From Arenicola marina (lineage: Eukaryota; Annelida; Polychaeta; Arenicolidae): DNA of 64,000 bases. The notes under the pieces are model-generated. The model did no database searches. It saw only the letters and a program-made list of their open reading frames with translations, and was not told the DNA's origin. The stretch is taken from NCBI GenBank assembly GCA_964019135.1, contig OZ025260.1, positions 29,072,254-29,136,253 on the forward strand, in the 5' to 3' direction. Shown piece by piece: positions 28,801 through 40,800 of the stretch. Every line of letters starts with the position of its first letter. Positions within the stretch are counted from its first letter, which is position 1. Made by a program: the position numbers and the translations under genes.

Positions 28801-31800
28801 ACGACATCTCCAGAGAGCTGGTGGACGACGGGGAAGGCCAGGAGGGACTGCAGCCGACAGCTGAGCGCGCGCTCCAGCTGCTGCCGATGGCTCTGTGTCA
28901 AGCAAAGGATACGACCGCTCATCAAGTAACAACGGTCAGTATCGTCAGCAAACTGGTCCACTTTTTAATGTATTTTTTAGTAAACGAAAATACTTTCAGT
29001 ATAATTTTCAGTAAACTAGTATACGTGTTAGTACACTTTTTAGTAAACTAGTATACGTGTTAGTACACTTTTTAGTAAACTAGTATACTTGTAGGTGCAA
29101 ATTTGTTTACCAAATAACAACGAATCACCGACTAAATTAAGCGTGTCATAACAATGTTATTATTATTGCTGCTCCAGGGATCATTTCACTAAGATCGCGT
29201 AACTTTTGCTCGTAAAATAAAAAAATTGGATTGCCGGCCCGGAGAGACATCAAATATGTTGAATTCATCATAAATATATGGCAAACATGATTTTGACTAA
29301 TATTGGGGGAAAATAAATTACACGGAGATGGCTGCACCCCAATAATCGCAGTATAACGCTCAATTCGGTCGCTCGTAATATTACGATCTGTCGTTGAATT
29401 AGTCTGTAGAAGATACGGTTACGAGCTCGCAACTCTTAGTGATACGATACCCTGGTCACCCGAGGTGGCTGTTTACACTCACCGGGTTGACGTCCTCCAA
29501 CGAAATGGGCCGTCTCGTCTTGAAAACCGTGGAGAAACTGTTCTCTTCATTCTGGAAGACCCATAGTGTTCATGTCAATGTTAAATGCGCTCACCCACTG
29601 CATTGCCACGTGAAGCCTAGTATTGCCGCCTTCTGAGGGGGGGGGGGGGGGGGCAAGGGCTATTTCCGTTCCTCGGGAAAGGGCTTTTTATTTCCCCGTG
29701 AAATGGGAATGAGGGTATTAGCTGGGAATTGGGTATTAATATTAAATATTAAATAGCGGTGAATCGGGAAATCATCAATTTATTATCATGTATCCGCCCT
29801 TCCATTGTATGCTGGGAGTTATCCTTTTTAATTCATCGTGACCTTGGAATACAGACATTTATTCGTCGTGATCTTGGAACAATACCCCCCCCCCACCCAC
29901 CCTTCTGACTATATAGACCGATCCAGACTGTCAATCATTCATTGACGTCACTGTAGCTTTTATGCAATCCTGTGGTTAAAAAAAAGGTCCGACAAACAAG
30001 TCCTATAAACAAACTAAGGAAGCTCAAATTCAACTCCTCATTGTCCTAACCAGCACTCCTTTCCTCTCCAATCCAGCCCGCCCCGCCCCCCATCCCCACA
30101 CTTCCCCCCTCCCCCCAGCCCCCGCCGCCACACCCACAGTGTGGGTGGTCCCCACCCATCACAGGCAAAGAATAGAACCAGTAGAACAGCGGATAATCAT
30201 CTACTCACGGAAAATCGGATTTCTTCCTTGAGCTTCTGATCCCCAATGACCTGGAAAAAGAAGCCCGGTAAACATAAACCAACAGTAACAATGGGCGCAT
30301 TTCTTTGGTAACCCGGGTGTATCCCTGCGGTGGACCGAATACGCACATTACGCATCGGTCCACCGCCCGACACTTCTTTCACCCGGGCATGGGTGCGCGC
30401 GCATCCATTCGGTACGCCGATGTGCCCCGTTCAAAAACGGCACCGGACATTCGGGAGAAGATGGCGGCTGATTGAAAGGGAGTCTGTGAAAGGTGATGAG
30501 AGTAGGTTGGTTCCAGTGCCCCCTACGTGCACCGGATGCGAACGGTGTGTGCATTTCATGGGAATAGGCATATCCCTGTCGGCACACCGGAAGTTCCCTG
30601 TCACGTGTTGGGGGTCCCGGGTGGGATACCGAACCTGGCCCAAAGAAATGCGCCCAATAGCGTCTTCCCCCGGCCTTCCCGACAACAGACGCCGTCCTGC
30701 GCCTCATCATAAACACGCTGTCATTTCTATATATTTTCACATTAACATTCCTTTCCACCATTTTCCACTACCTAAATATTTATATTCTATAGCGGGACAA
30801 TTATTAATGACACGCGGAGATAGATGGTAAGGGGAGGGAGGGGGGGGGCGGGGTGTACGCACCTGACAGAAGAGCTCTCGGTGCTGGAGGTCAGTGAGAA
30901 TGATAAACCCAGACTCGCACTGGGTCTGTTCCATCAACTGCACCGGGAGAGAAAAGGAGACACATTAAGGAGCGAGCGAGCTACACTACCCAAGGCTTAC
31001 ATTCAATGTAGGTTATTTACACTTAATGTCAAGCCCAATGCCATACAAGAAATCAACTAATAAGATGACGAGAAACGTACCTGTAGCATGTTTCACGAAC
31101 GTTGTTTAGCCGGCTACGGGGCTCAGTCGGCTAAAATCGCCCATCCTTTACATGGTAACTTCAGCCGACTGAGCCCCGTAGTCGGCTAAACTGCGGTCGT
31201 GAAATCCAGCACTAGACTCAAAGCAATAATCGACGAGGCAGTCCACTGTTGATAGCCAGCAAGCGTACTCCGAAAGTGTTAAGTAAGGTACTGTTATAAT
31301 ACAACATAATAGAGTACCATACAATTGAGAAAAAAAACAATGTCAGCATAAAATGTCGTATCAACCCAGGCTGGAAGCGGCTTGGACCGGAGAGTTCAGT
31401 AAACTTACATATTGGATGACCTTGACTTGGAGGGCGGCAGCGTCCTGGTCGTAAAGGTCAGCTTGATAAGAGAAATAATCGTTCATGTCATGTTAACATT
31501 GATGGAGGGCGCAGAGGACCTTTGGTTCTGCTTCGGCATCCACGCTAGCTCAGATATACTGGGTAGAACAATTCAAGCGGCAGAAAGCAAGCGATGTGAA
31601 TTTGTCTAACATTTAGAATAACAATAAAGCCATATATCCATGCACTTATATATCATATTTGGAAGAAACACTTTATATTTATATCAAAACATTTATATTA
31701 TGCGATGTAGTGATTCTAAACTTGCTATATGGAATATACCATATAAGGGATATTTGTGCCTTTCTATAATGCTCTCTACAGTAACTTACCACACAGTTTG

Positions 31801-34800
31801 AGTATTGCAGATGAGGTACTGAGGCTTCGTTCTCTGGTGGTCGGCGGTTGTGTCCCATTGTATTGAGACGTCGTCTTCAACCGTCGGTAACACACCAAAA
31901 ACTGAAAACAGGGCATCGGCAAACGTAAGTTGACGTTACACACCAACAACTAACAAAACCCATGGCATTGTCAGACTTAAGTTAACGTTGCCCACCCAAC
32001 AACTAGTAAAAACATCACTTATCACTTGATAATTTGACATTAGATACCAAAAACAGATAAACAAGGGCATTGGCAGAATTTTAAGACATAACATTTACAG
32101 ATAACTGATAACCGCAAGAAGGCCGCCAGCTATGAACAGCTGAACTGTTTCAAACCTGCGCCAGACCCATGATGCGTTACCATCCAGCCTCAAGGCGGCT
32201 AGACTGGAGATCTCTCACACTCACCTGTTTCTCTAGAAAAGACAAGTGTTGATGGTCGTCGCTGGTCAGAGGGTCACACACCACCTAATAATAAATAATT
32301 CATAATAATTAATAAACCATGAAACGTTCATCTCCCGCTGCCAGCACTATGGCTACGTCACGCAATGGCCATGCTGCGCTGAGTAAGATTGGTGGTATAG
32401 TCAGGACGCTTTACCCACTGTTGGTCATATCGCGTCAATGGGAGAAGGGAGGGAGAGTGGAGCCATGTCCCCCGGGGTAACCCCCCTACTCTTTGCAAAG
32501 ATGGACATGGGATCTTTATCCTGCGACCACGGCGGGGCTCGAACCACCGATACACGTGCCGTTAGGCTCTCAGGTGGCCAGAGCACTCAAGGCGCCCCTC
32601 ATGATATAGTAAATATTATTACGGTGGGTGAAACCCTGATTGAGTCGCCCATCTGGCCTTCTGCTCCATGTACTATTGTCACCTCCTTACTCAGCGAGGG
32701 GCTGACCCGGTGGCCCACTGGGTTAGAGTGCTCTGGCCACCTGAGAGCCTAACGGCACGTGGATCGGTGGTTAGCGCCCCGCTGTGGCCATGTCTGTGTG
32801 GTCGCAGGATAAAGATCCCATGTTCTTCTTCGCACAGAGTAGGGGATTGCCCCCGGGGCCGAGAACATGGCTCCGCTTTCCCCTTCCTTCTCCCATTGAC
32901 GCGATATGATGAGAACAATCAGCCAACCACATCCTGACGAGCGACTACAGCGCGCCATGCCCCTAGTTAGTTCCCGGTGCGGTGACTAGACCAAACGGCC
33001 GCCTTCAAAACTCCGCAATAAGAAACACTAAAGCTATTTCTAAACCCAACATAATATGTAGGTAAATATCTAACTGGGTGTCCAAATAACCAAAAAAAGC
33101 CGTTTACTCACCACAAAAACTGCGACAACTCGTTCGTTTTCGCGGTCGACGACAGGCGAGCAGAGCACTGGAAGGGGAAGCCCAGTATTACCACAGACCG
33201 AACGACGCTAAACACCATCCGCACATCACACACACGTCACTGCTTAAAGGGGAGTACATTATGCCCAGCCTCGATGCACCTTTATCCAAAGAACTACATA
33301 AGAATGACCATAACAACGGTTGGCGCAAGTCACTCTACGACCAACTAGGTCATAAGGAGACAACTAGGTTACACGAGGTCATCCAAGGTCCAAGTAGATC
33401 ATAGTAGGTTTAAATAGATAATACATGGTCCAATTAGGTCTTACTCATAGCATATCATAGCAATACGTGTACTAAAGCTGACTGTGAAGTAACGAGCGCC
33501 AATATTGTATCCAAAAAAGGATATTCGGTCAACGGATCAGTTTCGTTCCATGGAGTCCACCGGACATCTAGACCAATATTGCGATCCTTACTATATCAAT
33601 ACAAGGTATACTTCTTATACAAGATATAAATTAGTACTTTTTTTAATCAGATATAAATTAGTACTTTTTTAATCAGATATAAATTAGTACTTTTTTTAAT
33701 CAGATATAAATTAGTACATTTTTTAATCAGATATAAATTAGTACCTAATCGTTACCGGATGACTGGAGTTCGTTTTTGTCTTATATCTATCTACGTTAAA
33801 GTCCTTTTCATGCAAAGCCAGAACAGTGATGGAGGAGAGACATACATCAAGCTGCCAATGCTCTACACAGCAGAACGAAGGACTGTTGATGGGTGTAGAT
33901 GTGCCATGCCCAGACAAAGGAGGTCTAAGCCGGCATAGTAAATAGTGCGACAAAAAAAAGTTCCCGTTGATGTGATGGCCACAATGTTTCACAAAGCACA
34001 GAGAAGTAGTCCCAGCATGCCTCAGTACATCAGCAGGTGACAGTAACTAAGCAACCAAAGGCGTGTGCGCCGACCCGAACAATCCATTAGGCTGAAGAAC
34101 GACGTCACGTGACGCCGTACGCTCTGGTCGTGGGAATGATTAGCTCACACACCAAATGCCATGCGGGCATTTGCGTCACAGCTCCTCATGGCAACTCCTA
34201 TCCTGACAAAGGTTGACTTGTATAATTAAAATATTAACTTTAGGAATTAAAGGAAATTAACTTTAGAAATTAAAGGATATTAACTTTAGAATTTAAAGGA
34301 TATTAACTTTAGAAATTAAAGGTTATTAACTTTAAAAGTTAAAGGCTATTAACTTTAAAAGTTAAAGGTTATTATCTTAAGAAATTAACGGATATTAACT
34401 GCAAAAATTACAGGATATTAACTTTAGAAATTAAAGGATATTGAATATCCTTTCCATGAAATCAAATGATGTCATTGATAAGTTTTACTATAAAGTAACC
34501 CGTTGTATTATGTCTTACTTAGAACGGGGGGGGGGTCAGTATGACTAGGGTCGGAATGCTTATCTCTAAAGGGACCACGTGGCTCTCTCTGACCACAGGT
34601 TTATCTGATTGGCTGCTGGTCATGATGAGACTACATCGTATAGGACCATGGCCCATATCCATACGCCATGGTGAGTACACTGCCCACAGCCTCTAACATG
34701 GCGTTCAAATCAGTGACTAAACTCGAAACGAGATAAGAATATATACTCAAAACAAGGGAAATCAGTTCATGCAACATATATAGCCCTTCTAATGTAGAGA

Positions 34801-37800
34801 AAAAAAAAGAACACTGCCTCAGCGCATGCAAAACAATATTGAGATCACATTTCCCAGGATGCAAAATTCATAATGAAACGGTCAAAAACAAACAGGCGAA
34901 TAGTGCTTGCCTATTTCAGCGGTGATTATAAAAAAATCAAATACTAGGACACAGATGATGCATGAATCAGAGCGACAGAGGCCACCCACACATGCTATTC
35001 CACTCGCCAAACAAAGCTGAAACCCCGAGAAACAGTCAAAGAGAAAGACACCAAGACTAATATATATCAAATATATGTGTCACGGACTGCGGCCGAAAAC
35101 ATGCATACGGAACAGGTAGCAGGTAAGAGTCGAATGGGGAGTCTCCGGAGAGATTACCAGCGGACACCACCGACTACAACATGTGCTTTTAGAGCGTGGT
35201 GGAATGGAGGACACAGGGTGCGGCAGAGAGTGACATCCAGGTTGGTAAGTTACCCCGGTATTTGTTCGGGCGCCCCATGCCAACCCCACAGCACAGCAGG
35301 CCTGCAAAAAGGAAGAGTGCATACTACTATCTCAGCATGGGAATACGATCATCGCGTAGCAAGCATCATTTGAATATATGCCCCCACCCCCCACCCCCCC
35401 CCCCCATCCTCACCCCCGCCCCAAGTCACGGGATATATCTCACACACAGTGCACACAATAAGACCCTATTTTTTTTACCGTACATGCAAGTCCTAACAAG
35501 CGGTAATAATCGTCAAGACAAGCTTATATCAAAATCAATAAATGTTGTATGGGCTTCCACTTGGCTTTTTTTTTATACATTTAGTGAAATATTAAATGCA
35601 CAATGTTATGGCTTGTTCATACCACGGTTTTTTGCATCAGGCCAAAGAAAGAATTCTTCTATTGGCATGATTAATAAAAAAAACGTGCTTCATACAGTCG
35701 GCCTGCCGCCTACGCAGATAATCAGCACACTTTTTCCCTCAACATTTTTTGATTTGTTAGCCTTATATATTATTTCCTTTATATATCATTTTTACATTAT
35801 TTTACTCCTATTTGTCTCTCAGGTGACAATACGTCTTTCTAAATGAAAAAAAAACCGTTTCTGCGTCAAAAGACTGTTGTGGGCAATTACGAACTGTGGG
35901 AAATCGGTTCCATTTGTCAGATGCAACAACCTTTAAGAAAGAAAACTGACCACTTTGCACAAGAGCTGATGAATTGTGGGAAATGAAAAGGATTATTATC
36001 CGTGAAAGAATGCAGTAAATTGTAGTGACGATAAATGTGGTATGAGCTAATCGCAACGACTGGAATGCCCGACTAGCTGAAAGGTAACCCGGAAACCAAA
36101 CCGTCGTCGGCGCATGCGCGTGACGGAGATGAGGGACATTTTATTGCCACAAAATGTTCCCCTACCAATACGCCAAGCTGAAGACAAAATGAGGCCATGG
36201 ATAACGTCAGACTTTATAAATCAGTAGTATCTTTGGCACAATGATACCGTTGTTGCATCGCTGAATCCACCACACTGGACTAAGTAGCCTAGGTAGTAGG
36301 TAGTAGGCAAGACTGCCATTATATAGAAAAAAAAGTTGTGGCGACACGGACCCAGTGAGCATCATGGTAACATAATTCTGGGTTCATGTGACCATACCCC
36401 AGGCCCATGTGACTATACCCCGGACCCTTGTGACCATACCCCGGGCCCATGTGACTATACCCCGGGCCAATGTGACCATACCCCGGGGCCATGTGACCAT
36501 ACCCCGGGCCCATGTGACTATCCCCGGGCCCATGTGACGACACCCCGGGCTCATGTGACCATACCCCGGGCCCATGTGACCATACCCCGGGTCCATGTGA
36601 CCATACCTCGGGCCCATGTGACTATCCCCGGGCCCATGTGACTATACCCCGGGCTCATGTGACCATACCCCGGGCCCATGTGACCATACCCCCGGCCCAT
36701 GTGACCATACCCCGGGCCCATGTGACCATACCCCGGGCCCATGTGACCATACCCCGGGCCCATGTGACCATACCCCTGGCCCATGTGACCATACCCCGGG
36801 CCCATGTGATCATAGCCCGGGCCCATGTGATCATACCCCGGGCCTATGTGACCATACCCCGGGTCCATGTGACCATACCCAGGGCCCATGTGACTATACC
36901 CCGGGCCCATGTGATCATACCCCTGGCCCATGTGATCAAACCCCGGGCCCATGTGACTATACCTCAGGCCCATGTGACCATACCTCAGGCCCATGTGACT
37001 ATACCTCAGGCCTATGCGACTATACCCCGGGCCCATGTGACCATACGCCGGGCTCATGTGACCATACCCCGGGCCCATGTGACCATACCCCGGGCCCATG
37101 TGACCATACTCCGGGCCCATGTGACCATACCCCGGGCCCATGTGACCATACCCCGGGCCCATGTGACCATACCCCGGGCCCATGTGACCATACCCCGGGC
37201 CCATGTGACCATACCCCGGGCCCATGTGACTATACCCCGGGCCCATGTGACCATACCCCGGGCCCATGTGATCATACCCCGGGTCCATGTGACCATACTC
37301 CGGGCCCATGTGACCATACCCCGGGCCCATGTGACCATACCCCGGGCCCATGTGACCATACCCCGGGCCCCTGTGACCATACCCCGGGCCCATGTGACCA
37401 TACCCCGGGCCTATGTGACCATACCCCGGGCCCATGTGACTATACCTCAGGCCCATGTGACTATACCCCGGGCCCATGTGACCATACCCCGGGCCCATGT
37501 GACCATACCCCGGACCCATGTGACCATACCCCGGGCCCATGTGACCATACCCCAGACCCATGTGACTATACGCCGGGCCCATGTGACTGTACTCCGGGCC
37601 CATGTGACCATACCCCGGGCCCATGTGACCATACCCTGGGCCCATGTGACTATACCCCGGGCCCATGTGACCATACCCTGGGCCCATGTGACTATACCCC
37701 GGGCCCATGTGACCATACCCCGGGCCCATGTGACCATACCCCAGACCCATGTGACTATACCCCGGGCCCATGTGACCATACTCCGGGCCCATGTGACCAT

Positions 37801-40800
37801 ACCCCGGGCCCATGTGACCATACCCCGGGCCCATGTGACCATACCCCGGGCCCATGTGACCATACCCCGGGCCCATGTGACCATACCCCGGGCCCATGTG
37901 ACTATACCCCGGGCCCATGTGACCATACCCCGGGCCCATGTGATCATACCCCGGGTCCATGTGACCATACTCCGGGCCCATGTGACCATACCCCGGGCCC
38001 ATGTGACCATACCCCGGGCCCATGTGACCATACCCCGGGCCCCTGTGACCATACCCCGGGCCCATGTGACCATACCCCGGGCCTATGTGACCATACCCCG
38101 GGCCCATGTGACTATACCTCAGGCCCATGTGACCATACCCCGGGCCCATGTGACCATACCCTGGGCCCATGTGACTATACCCCGGGCCCATGTGACCATA
38201 CCCTGGGCCCATGTGACTATACCCCGGGCCCATGTGACCATACCCCGGGCCCATGTGACCATACCCCAGACCCATGTGACTATACCCCGGGCCCATGTGA
38301 CCATACCCTAGGCCCATGTGACCATACCCCGGGCCCATGTGACCATACCCCGGGCCCATGTGACCATACCCCGGGCCCATGTGACCATACCCCGGGCCCA
38401 TGTGACCATACCCCGGGCCCATGTGACCATACCCCGGGCCCATGTGACCATACCCTGGGCCCATGTGACTATACCCCGGGCCCATGTGACCATACCCCGG
38501 GCCCATGTGACCATACCCCAGACCCATGTGACTATACCCCGGGCCCATGTGACCATACCCCGGGCCCATGTGACCATACCCCGGGCCCATTTGATCACAC
38601 GTTAATTTCAATAGGCGTAAAGTAATCGTGGTCCGGCGGGGATAATATTATTGTCACCTAGACAAAACACAAGGAAATCGTGAAAGCCTGGATGAGAACC
38701 TAAGTTATCTAGATATTAGTACCAATCCGTTAGTAAATAGTACAAAGTTACGCAGACTCACTGGCAGTAGTTAAAGGTTAAGTCGATACTGCAGCAAAGA
38801 TGTGTATGAGGGAGTGGGGGTCGGGGTGGAGTAGGTTTCGGCGACACCCGGAGGAGAAGTGGTGCGACGTAATGATACATGGTGGGGCACATTGAGGGAG
38901 TTGGTGGGGCACATCGAGGGAGTTGGCGATGGTAATTGGAGGGAATGGACGTGCAGAGAGGTTGAGAAGGGGGGGGGGGGGCGGGGGGTAATGTTGGGGT
39001 TCTTACCCTTTCTAGGGGCCGTGAGAGAAGAGATAGCAAGGGGTGCCTTAGTACCCTCGCTGGGTGCGTGGGGAGGAGGGGCTGGGGGTGTCTTACCGTT
39101 GCTGGGTGCGGGCGGAGGGGAGGGGCTGGGGATGTCTTAGCGTTGCTAGGTGCGGGCTGAGGGGAGGGGCTGGGGTTGTCTTACCCTTGCTGGGGGCGGG
39201 CATGGTGGCACTCCGGTGGCTGAGGAGTCCGGCTACGGGGTCGGACTCATCCAGACGCTCCACCACCAGCCGCTCTCGTCTCTGGATCGCTTCCCTGTGG
39301 CAGAGCATTACCTCACTTTCAACAGGCGGACAACAACAAATTTGGATGAACAATTCATCTTAAACATTAAAAAAATTAGGCTCTCTGTACTTGGACATAC
39401 GACGATCACACACATTGCAATACAATAGAGTGTATGGTACTCAGATTAGTGTCATGTCAGTATATATAGTGGGACAAATGCTAGGCTACCCGAGCCTCCT
39501 TTTATGCTACATCACAGCTGTACTAGAGCCCCCTTCTCTGCTACCTTACCAGAGCCCCCTTCTATGCTACCTTAGAGCTCTACCAGAGCCCCCTTCTATG
39601 CTACCTTACAGCTCTACCAGAGTCCCTTTTTATGCTACCTTACAGCTCTACCAGATCCCCCTTCTATGCTACCTTACAGCTCTACTAAGAGCCCCCTTCT
39701 CTGCTACCTTACAGCTCTACCAGAGCCCCCTTTTAGCCTACCTTACAGCTCTACCAGAGCCCCCTTTTAGACTACCTTACAGCTCTACCAGAGCCCCCTT
39801 TTATGCTACCTTACAGCTCTACCAGAGCCCCCTTTTAGACTACCTTACAGCTCTACTAAGAGCCCCCTTCTATGCTACCTTACAGCTCTACCAGAGCCCC
39901 CTTCTATGCTACCTTACAGCTCTACCAGAGCCCCCTTTTATGCTACCTTACAGCTCTACCAGAGCCCCCTTTTAGACTACCTTACAGCTCTACCAGAGCC
40001 CCCTTTTAGACTACCTTACAGCTCTACCAGAGCCCCCTTTTATGCTACCTTACAGCTCTACCAGAGCCCCCTTTTAGACTACCTTACAGCTCTACTAAGA
40101 GCCCCCTTCTATGCTACCTTACAGCTCTACCAGAGCCCCCTTCTATGCTACCTTACAGCTCTACCAGAGCCCCCTTTTATGCTACCGTACAGCTCTACCA
40201 GAGCCCCCTTTTAGACTACCTTACAGCTCTACTAAGAGCCCCCTTCTATGCTACCTTACAGCTCTACCAGAGCCCCCTTTTAGACTACCTTACAGCTCTA
40301 CTAAGAGCCCCCTTCTATGCTACCTTACAGCTCTACCAGAGCCCCCTTTTTATGCTACCTTACAGCTCTACCAGATCCCCCTTCTCTGCTACCTTACAGC
40401 TCTACCAGAGCCCCCTTTTATGCTACCTTACAGCTCTACCAGAGCCCCCTTCTATGCTACCTTACAGCTCTACCAGAGCCCCCTTTTATGCTACCTTACA
40501 GCTCTACCAGATCCCCCTTCTATGCTGCCTTACAGCTCTACCAGAGCCCCCTTTTATGCTACCTTACAGCTCTCCCAGAGCCCCCTTTTAGACTACCTTA
40601 CAGCTCTACTAAGAGCCCCCTTCTATGCTACCTTACAGCTCTACCAGAACCCCCTTCTATGCTACCTTAGAGCTCTACCAGAGTCCCTTTTTATGCTACC
40701 TTACAGCTCTACCAGATGCCCCTTCTCTGCTACCTTACAGCTCTACCAGAGCCCCCTTTTATGCTACCTTACAGCTCTACCAGAGCCCCCTTTTAGACTA

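Noticed and set aside
25609..28961. Open frames of 715-1107 codons ([18 protein letters not shown] type)
   Set aside because: A 25-bp minisatellite open in three frames of one strand. It has no conserved frame or start context, though one frame runs into exon 10 by chance.
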